64,000 bases of DNA from Ehretia macrophylla (lineage: Eukaryota; Streptophyta; Magnoliopsida; Boraginales; Ehretiaceae): assembly GCA_037974665.1 (NCBI GenBank), contig CM075780.1, positions 5,693,268 through 5,757,267 of the forward strand, written 5' to 3'. Each line of letters opens with the position of its first letter. Position 1 is the first letter of the stretch. The notes beneath the pieces are model-generated. The model ran no database searches. It saw nothing but the letters and a program-made list of their open reading frames with translations, and had not been told where the DNA came from. Positions 1 to 10,607 of this stretch are shown here, one piece after another. The position numbers were made by a program, and so were the translations under genes.

Positions 1-38
1 ATGGGATCCGGTTCATTAGTGCTGGTATGATGGAACCC
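1..38 (-). rRNA. 5S rRNA: 5S rRNA gene, 5' part only (window edge)
   Basis: Transcript positions 1-38 are present; the rest lies outside the window. Changes are C26A, G7C and G5T. Confidence 0.9.
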
Positions 39-444
39 ATCATGTTGAGGGCACAATTCCTTTATGTGTTAACGGTTCACAATCCCAGCCTAGAGAGATG
101 GCCCATTCAAAAAGCCCAATGGGCTTAACGACAACCCATCCACTTCAACAATCCAGCATCCTCGTGATGCGAAAAGGGTACAACGAGCAAGCTAGATGCC
201 CCCGTCATAGAGCTCTCGAAGAGCATTCAAACGGTATGCTGTGGCCCGCGTAACTCCTTACGGATAAAAAGTTATGGCCACCGAAGCGAAGGAGACCTGT
301 CATAAGCACTACGCCCTCGGTTTGCGGGCCCAGCCTCCACGTGATGCGAAATTGTCTTGCCCAAGGTGCCGTGGGATTCGATAATAGAAATGTGATGGAT
401 AAAGTATCTTGGCAACCCTAACAGGAGCAAAAAAAATTGAAAAG

Positions 445-564
445 AGGGGTGTAACAAGAGGACTTCCCAAGGGGTCACCCATCCTAGTACAACTCTTGCC
501 CAAGCACGCATAACTTCGGAGTTCTGATGGGATCCAGTGCATTAGTGCTGGTATGATCGCACCC
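445..564 (-). rRNA. 5S rRNA: 5S rRNA gene, copy 1
   Basis: 120 nt. Changes are G113A, G108T, C79T, A74T, G68A, A55T and C29T. A55T falls in the A box and G68A in the intermediate element, so activity is doubtful. A74T, G68A, A55T and C29T recur in copy 3, two units away. Confidence 0.95.
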
Positions 565-1121
565 GTCATCTTGATGGCCCAATTCCTTTATGTGTTAACG
601 GTTCACAATTCCAGCCTAGAGAGATGGCTCATTCAGAAAGCCCAATGGGCTTAACGACAACCCATCCACTTCAACAACCCAGCATCCTCGCAAGATGAGA
701 TATCGACGTGTTGTAGGGCCCTCTAATGTCCCGCGAGTTAGGTTGTCGTCCTTTTAACAGCTCACGACGGACGATCCGTGACGGAAAAACAAAGGTAAAT
801 AAGAAAAGTGGCCCGAAACTGATGAAAACGTTCGATTTTGGGCACCAAAAAGGGCATAGCGAGCAAGCTAGCTGCCCCTGTCGTAGAGCTCTCGAAGAGC
901 TTTCCAACGGTATGCTGTGGGCCGCGTAACTCCTTACGGATAAAAAGTTATGGGCACTGGAGCGACCGAGACTTGGTCATAAGCCCTACGCCCTCGGTTT
1001 GCGGGCCAAGCCTCAATGTGAATCGAAGTTGTCTTGCCCAAGGTGCCGTGGGATTTGATAATAGAAATGTGGTGGATAAAGTATCTTGGCAACCCTAACC
1101 GGAGCAAAAAAAATTGAAAAG

Positions 1122-1241
1122 AGGGGTGCAACACGAGGACTTCCTAAGGGGTCACCCATCCTGGTACTACTCTCGCTCAAGCACGCTTAACTTCGGAGCT
1201 CTGATGGGATCCTGTGCATTAGTACTAGTATGATCGCACCC
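1122..1241 (-). rRNA. 5S rRNA: 5S rRNA gene, copy 2
   Basis: 120 nt. Changes are G97A, G65A, A43G, C29A, C18T and C15T. The A box is intact; there is one change at the C-box edge. Confidence 0.96.
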
Positions 1242-1798
1242 GTCATGTTGATGGCCCAATTCCTTTATGTGTTAACGGTTCACAATCCCAGCCTAGAGAG
1301 ATAGCACATTCAGAAGGCCTAATGGGCTTATCGACAACCCATCCGCTTCAACAACCCAGCATCCTCGCAAGACGAGATATCGACGCGTTGTAGGGCCCTC
1401 TAATGTTCTGCGAGTAAAGTTGTCATCCTTTTAACAGCTCACGACGTATGATCCGGGATGAAAAAACAGAGCTAAATTAGAAAAGTGGCCCGAAACTGAT
1501 GAAAACGTTCAATTTTGGGCTCGAAAAAAGGGCACACCGAACAAGTTGGCGGCCCCTGTCGTAGAGCTCTCGGAGAGCTTTCCAACGGTATGCTGTGCGC
1601 CGCGTCACTCCTTACAAATAAAAAGTTATGGGCACCGAAGCGAAGGAGACCTGGTCATAAGCCCTACGCCCTCGGTTTGCGGGCCCAGCCTCCACGCGAT
1701 GCGAAGTTGTCTTGCCCAAGGTGCCGTGGGATTCGATAATAGAAATGTGGTGGATAAAGTATCTTGGCAACCCTAACCAAAGCAAAAAAAATTGAAAA

Positions 1799-1918
1799 GG
1801 GGGTGCAACAAGAGGACTTCCCAGGGGGTCACCCATCCTAGTACAACTCTTGCCCAAGCACGCATAACTTCGGAGTTCTGATGGGATCCAGTGCATTTGT
1901 GCTGGTATGATCGCACCC
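1799..1918 (-). rRNA. 5S rRNA: 5S rRNA gene, copy 3
   Basis: 120 nt. It carries the same A74T, G68A, A55T and C29T set as copy 1, plus G108T, T95C, C79T and one change near position 21. The A box is altered. Confidence 0.95.
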
Positions 1919-2476
1919 GTCATGTTGATGGCCCAATTCCTTTATGTGTTAACGGTTCACAATTCCAGCCTAGAGAGATGGCCCATTCAGAAGGCCCAAT
2001 GGGCTTAACGACAACCCATCCGCTTCAACAATCCAGCATCCTCGCAGGACGAGATATCGACACGTTGTAGGGTCCTCTAATGTCCAGCGAGCAAGGTTGT
2101 CGTCCTTTTAACAGCACACGACGTACGATCCGGGACGGAAAAACAGAGCTAAATTAGAAAAGTGGCCCGAAAGTAATGAAAATGTTCGATTTTGTTCTCC
2201 AAAAAGGGTCACAGCGAGAAAACTGGTTGCTCCCGGCGTAGAGCTCTTGAAGAGCTTTCTGACGGTATGCTGTGCGCCGCGTAGCTCCTTACGGATAAAA
2301 AGTTATGGGCACCGGAGCGACGGAGACCTGGTCACTAGCCCTACGCCCTCGGTTTGCAGGCCCAGCCTCCACGTGAAGCGAAGTTGTCTTGCCCAAGGTG
2401 CCGTTTGATTCGATAATAGAAATGTGGTGGAAAAAGTATCTTGGCAACCCTAACCGGAGCAAAAAAAATTGAAAAG

Positions 2477-2596
2477 AGCGGTGCGGCACGAGGACTTCCC
2501 AAGGGGTCACCCATCCTGGTACTACTCTCGCCCTAGCACGCTTAACTTCGGAGTTCTTATGGGATCCGTAGCATTAGTGCTGGTATGATCCCACCC
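2477..2596 (-). rRNA. 5S rRNA: 5S rRNA gene, copy 4
   Basis: 120 nt. Changes are C118G, T112C, T111C, T63A (A box), C39A, C28A, A27T and C6G. The altered 3' end would disturb pairing with the 5' end in helix I. Confidence 0.95.
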
Positions 2597-3153
2597 GTCA
2601 TGTTGAGGGCACAATTCCTTTATGTGTTAACGGTTCACAGTCCCAACCTAGATAGATGGCCCATTCAGAAGGCCCAATGGGCTTAACAACAACCCATCCG
2701 ATTCAACAACACAGCATCCTTGCAAGACGTGATATCAACGCGTTGCAGGGCCCTCCAATGTCCAGCTAGTAAGGTTGTCGTCCTTTTAACAGCTCACAAT
2801 GTACGATCCGGGATGGAAAAACAGAGCTAAATTAGAAAAGTGTCCCGAAACTGATAAAAACGTTTGATTTTTGGCTCCAAAAAGGGCACAACGAGCAAGC
2901 TAGCTGCTCCTGTCGTAGAGCTCTTGAAGTGCTTTCCAACGGTATGCTATGCACCGTGTAACTCCTTAAGGATAAAAAGTCATGGGCACCGGAGCGACGG
3001 AGACCTGGTCACAAGCCCTACGCCCTCGGTTTGCGAGCCCAGCCTCCACGTGAAGCGAAGTTTTCTTGCCCAAGGTGCCGTAGGATTCAATAATAGAAAT
3101 GTGGTGGATAAAGTATCTTGGCAACTCTAACCGGAGCAAAAAAAATTGAAAAG

Positions 3154-3273
3154 CGGGGTGCAACACGAGGACTTCCCAAGGGGTCACCCATCCTGGTACT
3201 ACTCTCGCCCAAGCACGCTTAACTTCGGAGTTCTTATGGGATCCGGTGCATTAGTGCTGGTATGATCACACCC
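3154..3273 (-). rRNA. 5S rRNA: 5S rRNA gene, copy 5
   Basis: 120 nt and close to consensus. Changes are T120G, C39A and C6T. All three promoter boxes are intact. Confidence 0.97.
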
Positions 3274-3830
3274 GTCATGTTGAGGGCACAATTCCTTTAT
3301 GTGTTAACGGTTCATAGTCTCAGCCTAGATAAATGGCCCATTAAGAAGGCCCAACGGGCTTAACAACAACCCATCCGCTTCAACAACGCAGCATCCTCGC
3401 AAGACGTGATATCGACGCGTTGTAGGGCCCTCTAATATCCCGCGAGTAAGATTGTCTCAATTTAAACAGCACACGACGTACGATCCGGGACAAAAAAACG
3501 GTGCCAAATTTGAAAAGTGGCCCGAAAATGATTAAAACATTCGATTTTCGGCTACAAAAAGGGCACAACGAGCAAGCTTTTTGCCCCCGTCGTAGAGCTC
3601 TCGAAGAGCTTTCCAACGGTATGCTGTGCGCCACGTAACTCCTTGCGGATAAAAAGTTATGGGCACCGGAGCGACGGAAACTTGGTCACAAGCCCTACGC
3701 CATCGGTTTGGCGGCCCAGCCTCTATGTGATGCGAGGTTGTCTTGCCCAAGGTGCCGTGGGATTCGATAATAGAAATGTGGTGGATAAAGTATCTTGGCA
3801 ACCCCAACCGGAGCAAAAAAAATTGAAAAG

Positions 3831-3950
3831 AGGGGTGCAACACGAGGACTTCCCAAGGGGTCACCCATCCTGGTACTACTCTCGCCCATGCACGCTTAAC
3901 TTCGGAGTTCTGATGGGATCAGGTGCATTAGTGCTGGTATGATCGCACCC
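3831..3950 (-). rRNA. 5S rRNA: 5S rRNA gene, copy 6
   Basis: 120 nt. Changes are only T62A (A-box edge) and G30T. Confidence 0.97.
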
Positions 3951-4508
3951 GTCATGTTGAGGGCACAATTCCTTTATGTGTTAACGGTTCACAGTCCCAG
4001 CCTAGATAGATGGCCCATTCAGAAGGCCCAATGGGCTTAACAACAACCCATCCGCTTCAACAACGCAGCATCCTTGCAAGACGTGATATCAACGTGTTGT
4101 AGGGCCCTCTAATGTCCCGCGAGTAAGGTTGTCTTCCTTTTAACAGCTCACGACGTACGATCCAGGACGAAAAAACAGAGCTAAATGAGAAAAGTGGCCC
4201 GAAACTGATGAAAACGTTCGATTTTGGGCTCAAAAAAATGGCACAACGAGGAAGCTAGCTGCCCTCGTCGTAGAGCTCTTGAAGAGCTTTCCAACGGTAT
4301 GCTGTGCGCCGCGTAGCTCCTTACGGATAAAAAGTTATGGGCACCGGAGCGACGGAGTCCTGGTCACAAGCCCTACGCCCTCGGTTTGCGGTCCCAGCCT
4401 CCACGTGGAGCGAAGTTGTCTTGCCCAAGGTGACGTGGGATTCGATATTAGAAATGTGGTGGATAAAGTATCTTGGCAACCCTAACCGGTGCAAAAAAAA
4501 TTGAAAAG

Positions 4509-4628
4509 AGGGGTGCAACACGAGGACTTCCCAGGGGGTCACCCATCCTGGTACTACTCTCGCCCAAGCACGCTTAACTTCGGAGTTCTTATGGGATCCG
4601 GTGCATTAGTGCTGGTATGATCGCACCC
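4509..4628 (-). rRNA. 5S rRNA: 5S rRNA gene, copy 7
   Basis: 120 nt. The only changes are the common alleles T95C and C39A. This is a good candidate for an intact gene. Confidence 0.98.
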
Positions 4629-5184
4629 GTCATGTTGAGGGCATAATTCCTTTATGTGTTAATGGTTCACAGTCTCAGCCTACATAAATGGCCCATTCAG
4701 AAGGCCCAATGGGCTTAACAACAACCCATCCGCTTCAACAACGCAGCATCCTCGCAAGACGTGATATCGACGCGTTGTAGGGCCCACTAATGTCCCGCGA
4801 GTAAGGTTGTCGTCCTTTAAACAGCTCACGACGTATGATTCGGGATGAAAAAACAGAGCTAAATTTGAAAAGTGGCCAGAAAAGATTAAAACGTTCAATT
4901 TTGGGTTCCAAAAAGGGCACAGCGAGCAAGCTTGCTGCCCCCGTCGTAGAGCTCTCGAAGAGCTTTCCAACGGTACGCTGTGCGCCGCGTAACTCCTTGC
5001 GGATAAAAAGTAATGGGCACCGAAGCGACGGAGACTTGGTCACAAGCCCTACGCCCTCGGTTTGCCGGCCCATCGTCTATGTGATGCGAAGTTGTCTTGC
5101 CCAAGGTGCCGTGAGATTCGATAATAGAAATGTGGTGGATAAAGTATCTTGGCAACCCCAACCTGAGCAAAAAAAATTGAAAAG

Positions 5185-5304
5185 AAGGGTGCAACACGAG
5201 GACTTCCCAAGGGGTCACCCATCCTGGTACTACTCTCGCCCAAGCACGCTTAACTTCGAAGTTCTGATGGGATCCGGTGCATTAGTGCTGGTATGATCGC
5301 ACCC
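5185..5304 (-). rRNA. 5S rRNA: 5S rRNA gene, copy 8
   Basis: 120 nt. Changes are C119T and C46T. The promoter boxes are intact. Confidence 0.97.
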
Positions 5305-5862
5305 GTCATGTTAAGGGCACAATTCCTTTATGTGTTAACGGTTCACAGTCCCAGCCTAGATAGATGGCCCATTCAGAAGGCCCAATGGGCTTAACAACAA
5401 CCCATCAGCTTCAACAACGCAGCATCCTCCGCAAGACGTGATATCGACGCATTGTAGGGCCGTCTATTTTCCTGCGAGTAAGGTTGTCGTCCTTTTAACA
5501 GCTCACGACGTACGATCTAGGACGAAAAAACAGAGCAAAATCAGAAAAGTAGCCCGAAACTGATGAAAACGTTCAATTTTGGGCTCCAAAAAGGGCACAT
5601 CGAGCAAGCTAGTTGCCCCTGTAGTAGAGCTCTTGAAGAGCTTTCCAACAGTATGATGTGCGCCGCGTAACTCCTTACGGATAAAAAGTTATGGGCACCA
5701 AAGCGACGGAGACCTGATCACAAGCCCTACGCCCTCGGTTTGCGGGCCCAGCCTCCACGTGAAGCGAAGTTGTCTTGCCCAAGGTGCCGTGGGATTCGAT
5801 AATAGAAATGTGGTGGATAAAGTATCTTGGCAACCCTAACCGGAGCAAAAAAAATTGAAAAG

Positions 5863-5982
5863 GGGGGTGCAACAAGAGGACTTCCCAGGAGGTCATCCAA
5901 CCTAGTACTACTCTCGCCCAAGCACGCTTAACTTCGGAGTTCTGATGGGATCCGGTGCATTAGTGCTGGTATGATCGCACCC
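5863..5982 (-). rRNA. 5S rRNA: 5S rRNA gene, copy 9
   Basis: 120 nt. It has G108T, T95C, C93T and C79T, plus two C-box changes, G87A and T83A, in the TFIIIA-contact region. Confidence 0.96.
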
Positions 5983-6337
5983 GTCATGTTGATGGCCCAA
6001 TTCCCTTATGGGTCAACAGTTCACAATCCTAGCCTTGAGAGATGGCCCATTCAGAAGGCCCAATGGGCTTAACGACAACCCATCCGCTTCAACAACCCAG
6101 CATCCTCGCAAGACAAGATATCGACGCGTTGTAGGGCCCTCTAATGTCCCGCGAGTAAGGTTGTTGTCCTTTTAACAGCTCACGACGTACGATCTGGGAC
6201 GGAAAAACAGAGCTAAATTAGAAAAGTTGCCCGAAACTGATGAAAACGTTCGATTTTGGGCTCCAAAAAGGGCACAGCGAGCAAGCTAGCTGCCCCCGTC
6301 GTAGAGCTCTTGAAGCGCTTTCCAACGGTATACTGTG

Positions 6338-6340
6338 CGC
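6338..6340. other. 15-bp spacer deletion junction
   Basis: TGTGCG is joined directly to CGGATAAA, removing the usual CCGCGTAACTCCTTA. This explains the 662-bp unit between copies 9 and 10. Confidence 0.85.
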
Positions 6341-6524
6341 GGATAAAAATTTATGGGCACCGGAGCGACGGAGACTTGGTCACAAGCCCTACGCCCTCGG
6401 TTTACGGGCCCAGCCTCCACGTGAAGCGAAGTTGTCTTGCCCAAGGTGCAGTGGGATTCGATAATAGAAATGTTGTGGATAAAGTATCTTGGCAACCCGA
6501 ACCAGAGCAAAAAAAATTGAAAAG

Positions 6525-6644
6525 AGGGGTGCAACACGAGGACTTCCCAGGGGGTCACCCATTCTGGTACTACTCTCGCCCAAGCACGCTTAACTTCAGA
6601 GTTCTTATGGGATCTGGTGGATTAGTGCTGGTATGATCGCACCC
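6525..6644 (-). rRNA. 5S rRNA: 5S rRNA gene, copy 10
   Basis: 120 nt. Changes are T95C, G82A (C box), C47T, C39A, G30A and G25C. It is the last copy before the retrotransposon; its upstream spacer is interrupted 171 bp away. Confidence 0.96.
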
Positions 6645-6810
6645 GTCATGTTGAGGGCACAATTCCTTTATGTGTTAATGGTTCACAGTCCCAGCCTAGA
6701 TAAATGGCCTATTCAGAAGGCCCAATGGGCTTAACAACAACCCATCCGCTTCACCAACGCAGCATCCTCGCAAGACGTGATATCGACGCGTTGTAGGGCC
6801 CTCTAATGTC

Positions 6811-6815
6811 CGGCG
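6811..6815. repeat. Target-site duplication, left
   Basis: CGGCG before the LTR. The uninterrupted array usually reads CCGCG here, so this copy has one change. With the right copy, 3 of 5 bases agree. Confidence 0.6.
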
Positions 6816-8059
6816 TGTGAGGCCCGACCCAAATTTGCGTGCGAAACCTAGTTTCGGGTGCCCTAACCAAGATTTATGTGCCATGACCTAGATTTAAGAA
6901 ATGAGTTCATTTTATGTGCCATGCATTGAATTACGTGCATTCGTTTGGGATTGCGTGCATTTACTTGAAAAACGTGCGTTCGTCTTATAGTTCGTGTCCT
7001 ACCTCGTAGTACGTGTCCTAGACCTAGGAAAGCGTGCCTTCACGCTAATCAAGGAAATATCTTTCACGAAGCACTAGACTATTAAACAATCCTACAAAAT
7101 CCACTATCAATATAATAATTCAAATTCCATTCACTAGAAGACAAAAATGCACCAAACACTAGACATTCCTTATTCTTTATTCTTTGTCCTTTTTGCATTT
7201 TCAACACACAACAATTAACACCCAAAAGATGACAAGAATTCAGCCATTTCATTAGCCTTGGCCGACCATACCATGGTTTTGCACAAGGTTTGAGCATTTT
7301 TATGTATTCTATTGCATGCAAAGACAAAATATGACATAAGGCATTAAAAAATTGCTCAAATTGCTCCCAATTTCTTCACCATTCTCGGCCATAGCATTTT
7401 GCCCATGCTTAACATTTCAAATTAAAGCATTTTGAAGACACAAAGCTGAAAATGGACTGCCCAATGCCGACATGCTCCTCAAAAATTGCCAAGACCTTCA
7501 TTTGGTTGTCATTTCTCTCATTTCCTCTCAACATCTCTCTCTCACTCTCATTTCCTCTCTCCATTTCGGTCCTTGGCTGAACTCTCACCACCCTTGCTCA
7601 TCTTCATCACACCTTGGTCGAACAAGGCAAGCAAATCATCAAGAAAACCAAGCAAACAAGCTAGAGTTCGAAAAACACTCATGCATGTGCATTGAAGCTT
7701 CATTTCGGCCTTAGGTAAGCTTCTTGACATTCATTTCTTTTCTTGAAGTTCTAGATATGTGCATGCACTAAGAGATTGATCATTAAGCTAGGAAAAATAG
7801 AGAAAAACTAGTGAGGTTCTCGGCTAAGCAAAGGAAAGGAGAAGATTTGAGCTTCAATAAGGGTCTTGAGCATTTTGTGGTTGATTGCTAAGGTGAGGGT
7901 TAAAACCTTTTGAAAAATCTTTAAAAACTCACATGCATGCTCATAGATGTGTGTATTTGCTTCTGTACTTGAGATATATGGTCGTTCATAAGCTTAAATA
8001 ACCATGCATGGCAAGATCTAGGCTTGAAAATGATGCTAGGTGAAGTCGAATTTATGTGA

Positions 8060-8477
8060 CAGCTCTCTGACCAGTCTGTTAGAGGTACGTTTAGCTAAGA
8101 AAATGATGTTGAAAATGCTTGAAAATTGGTGGGTGACTATTTTGGGCAGTTTTGAACATTTTTCCCAGAAATAGGCCGAAGCTAATTCTTACTCTAAGGT
8201 CCTCAAAATGGCAAATCATTAAAATGTGACCAAATCTGGAAATCTGGAAAATTGAATCAGCTTTTGGCAGATGCACTGACCTTGTGGAACGAACCATGTT
8301 TGACTTCGTAAATGTTGTCCAAAATGCATAAAATTTGGTGTGCTGCTATATTTTTCAGTTCTGGATAATTTTGTCAGAAATGGACCAAATCCGAAACTGA
8401 CTCTAAGGACCTCAAAAACGTCAATTTATGAAAAGTGTACAAATCTGGACAGTTTTGTGCTACCTCTCTGTTTCGGC
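8060..8477 (+). repeat. 209-bp diverged tandem duplication in 5' LTR
   Basis: Two imperfect copies with a constant 209-bp offset. ACTCTAAGG at 8191 and 8400, CAAATCTGGA at 8231 and 8440, and CCTCAAAA after each are aligned landmarks. The same pair lies at 20433-20850 in the 3' LTR. Confidence 0.7.
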
Positions 8478-9172
8478 CATAACTAATGATTCTGAACTCC
8501 AATTGATGCAAGGTTTGTTTCTGAGTTTAGTTAACTTCTTAAGCTTTAATTTGACATCTTATTCACTGAATTTGGAGAATGTTTTCTTACCCGATTGATT
8601 GTGAGAAAACAGCCTATTGCAGTGAGTGTTTCACTTAGCTATATGCATGGAAAACTATTGTAACCTCTCTTGTGGTACTAATTGCTTGGAATTGTGATGT
8701 TGGAATATTGCGTGGACTGTTTTGAGTACTTGAGGATGTTTGAATTGAATGATGTATGACTCGGGAATGATGTTGAGTTGACTTAGGGTTTGAACACACG
8801 ATTATGCATGAAACGGAAACCCTAATGGCTAAGTAATCTTACTAAGCGTTAATCATTGAATATTGTGTGGAAACTGTACGTTGTGTGGGCTGCCCGTAAA
8901 TGTGTTATAACTTCAATTATGGTTTTGACCATTGCATGTTGTCAAATAAGCTTGTCTTGCTACCGAACCCACGTAAATGTTGTTGCATGTCGAATAATTC
9001 GTATCACTTGATTATATGAGCTTCTTGATGAGTTATATGGCCTGTTTTACATGTGTTACATGGCTGCCCGTTTGATGTTCATATGACTCTATATGCCTTT
9101 CAAGTGAAATTACTTGTCTTATCGTGCCTTGTTTGACCACTTGACAACGTGCGATCTTATAACTATTCGGAG

Positions 9173-9450
9173 GTAACCTACTTTGTTGTCCTCCTAATGT
9201 GATGTGTTAAATTTTATAAATGTGCATTGCATACAAGGTTGCAACCTTTCGTGTGGCATGGTAGCGTTTCACGTCCGCCGGGCGGCATCGGGCTTGCCGG
9301 TGTTACCGTGACTACCATGATCCAATTCCCTCTCTCGCTTGGTATTCACCCTTGGAAAGTTGGGTCGTAGGTTTCGGGGTACATCCGGAGTACACCCAAT
9401 TGGGAGTGATAAGTGGATTATTGAAGTCGGCCGCAACAATTGATTCGAAA
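9173..9450 (+). promoter_or_regulatory. LTR core block conserved with the nested solo LTR
   Basis: About 280 bp shared with 17699-17975 of an otherwise very different LTR. Shared pieces include AACCTACTTTGTTGTCC, GGCGGCATCGGGCTTGCCGG and GGGTACATCCGGAGTACACC. Inside it, CATGGTAG (9257-9264) pairs with CTACCATG (9312-9319), a stem present in both LTRs. Its role is unknown; promoter or RNA structure are the obvious options. Confidence 0.55.
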
Positions 9451-9631
9451 TTGAAATTGAGAGCAAATGCTCGTCGTATCCTTGAAATGATTGGTAATTG
9501 TATCCGTTTCTCGATTTGTTTCTTATAATTGCTTACCATATTATTTGTAATATGTGACATGTTTTAAAAAGGGGTTTTCATAAATTGAACCGGAAAACGA
9601 GTTTCAAAACTTATTTCTCGTTCCCCCTCGC

Positions 9632-9649
9632 TGAGTTCATAAGGACTCA
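9632..9649 (+). other. Small hairpin in 5' LTR
   Basis: TGAGT and ACTCA form a 5-bp stem with an 8-nt loop, just after CCCTCGC and about 20 bp before a TCTCAGG motif. The solo LTR has a different but also perfect stem at the same place (18191-18210). Confidence 0.5.
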
Positions 9650-9826
9650 CCCTCTTTTATCATCTCAGGTGAAGAAGAACGGCACAGGAACCCGAGGATA
9701 ATGTACCTAATGATGAACCCTTGGAGTGATTGCCTGTTACTGTTGTTTTGCTTGAACGTGACTACTTGTGAACTTTTGCTACTTGAAGACTATTTCCCTT
9801 ATGTTATTTGTTGCTTGTGATGTAAA

Positions 9827-9851
9827 AGACCCCCGTTGTAATTTGGGGTCT
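9827..9851 (+). other. Inverted repeat near 5' LTR end
   Basis: AGACCCC and GGGGTCT form a 7-bp stem around an 11-nt loop, followed by AT-rich sequence. It also occurs in the 3' LTR. Function unknown. Confidence 0.4.
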
Positions 9852-10362
9852 AATTTTGGTTTGTACTTATATTAAGTAGACTGATACTAGACATACTATG
9901 ATCGTTTTTGTTTTTGTTATCATTAGTATCTATCATAGGTTATGATGCTAGTTAAGGAATAGGCAAATGAACTTATCCAATCTCAACAGGTACTCGCTAA
10001 TAAGTTAAGATCAACAGGTATATTTTGAAACGAGGATAAATGGACAAACGAGACATAGTATCATGCTAGGTTATAAATCAAACGGAACGTCGAATTAACC
10101 AATAGGCAATTCAATTGATGGAATGATAATAATCTTAACTGGAATTGAATTTGAGATGGTAAATTTTGAGGCTGTTAGAAAATTTAGGTCAAAACAAAGA
10201 GCCCAGTTACAGCCGTTATGCTGCCGGATTTCTGAAAAATTTTTGAAGTCCAGAATAAAAGGTTAAGTGTTAAACCTCCTAGAATGATTAAGAATGTGAA
10301 AGGACTTGAATGTTTAGATCACACCCTAGTCTAACCTTTATAGGTCGGGTTGGGGCGTGACA

Positions 10363-10607
10363 CCTTAGAAGAATGGTATCAGAGCTTAGATTGCTTAAGC
10401 CGGGTTTAGCTCTCGGACAGTGGGTAGAGCCCTAAGATAATTAGGATGACTTGTTTATGTGTTATTGTGTGATAAATGTGCCTTTTATGTTCTATGTGCT
10501 TAAGTGACTTATATGCCTTAAGTGTTTTTAGAATTGTACCTATATTATGTTGCATATCTTATGCATTAGATTCTTAATTATTATATTTCAATAAATTGTG
10601 CCTTTAG
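10363..10607 (+). other. Untranslated leader with primer-binding site
   Basis: 245 bp between the 5' LTR and the gag ATG. The primer-binding site TGGTATCAGAGC is at 10374-10385, 11 bp after the LTR. The rest is AT-rich with no gene visible; by analogy it should carry packaging signals. Confidence 0.85.
10374..10385 (+). promoter_or_regulatory. Primer-binding site, initiator Met tRNA
   Basis: TGGTATCAGAGC is complementary to the 3' end of plant initiator methionine tRNA, the usual primer for minus-strand synthesis in this group. Confidence 0.92.

Larger units (their letters stand above)
1..6815 (-). repeat. 5S rDNA tandem array, left block
   Basis: Head-to-tail 5S units with a period of 676-678 bp; one unit is 662 bp. 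Each unit is a 120-nt 5S gene on the minus strand plus a spacer of about 557 bp. In the per-copy entries, numbering counts from the transcript start, which is the high-coordinate end. Changes are relative to the array consensus. C79T, T95C and C93T bring a copy nearer to the usual dicot 5S sequence, so I treat them as common alleles. The promoter boxes are A box 50-64, intermediate element 67-72 and C box 80-97. The spacer holds no convincing gene. It contains an upstream TGGGCY cluster, a T-run terminator and a block resembling motifs common in plant LTRs. The array continues past the left edge. Confidence 0.97.
6816..10362 (+). repeat. 5' LTR
   Basis: 3547 bp, starting TGTGAGGCCCG and ending GGGCGTGACA. 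It carries the Pol II promoter and RNA processing signals of the element by analogy with the family; I could not place the TATA box or transcript start. No coding gene is visible inside. It contains a 209-bp tandem duplication, a conserved stem-loop block and a small hairpin, listed separately. Confidence 0.97.

Noticed and set aside
7082-9560. Small open frames in the 5' LTR, repeated in the 3' LTR
   Set aside because: Identical in both LTRs only because the LTRs are copies. No domain, AT-rich composition, and overlapping frames on both strands.
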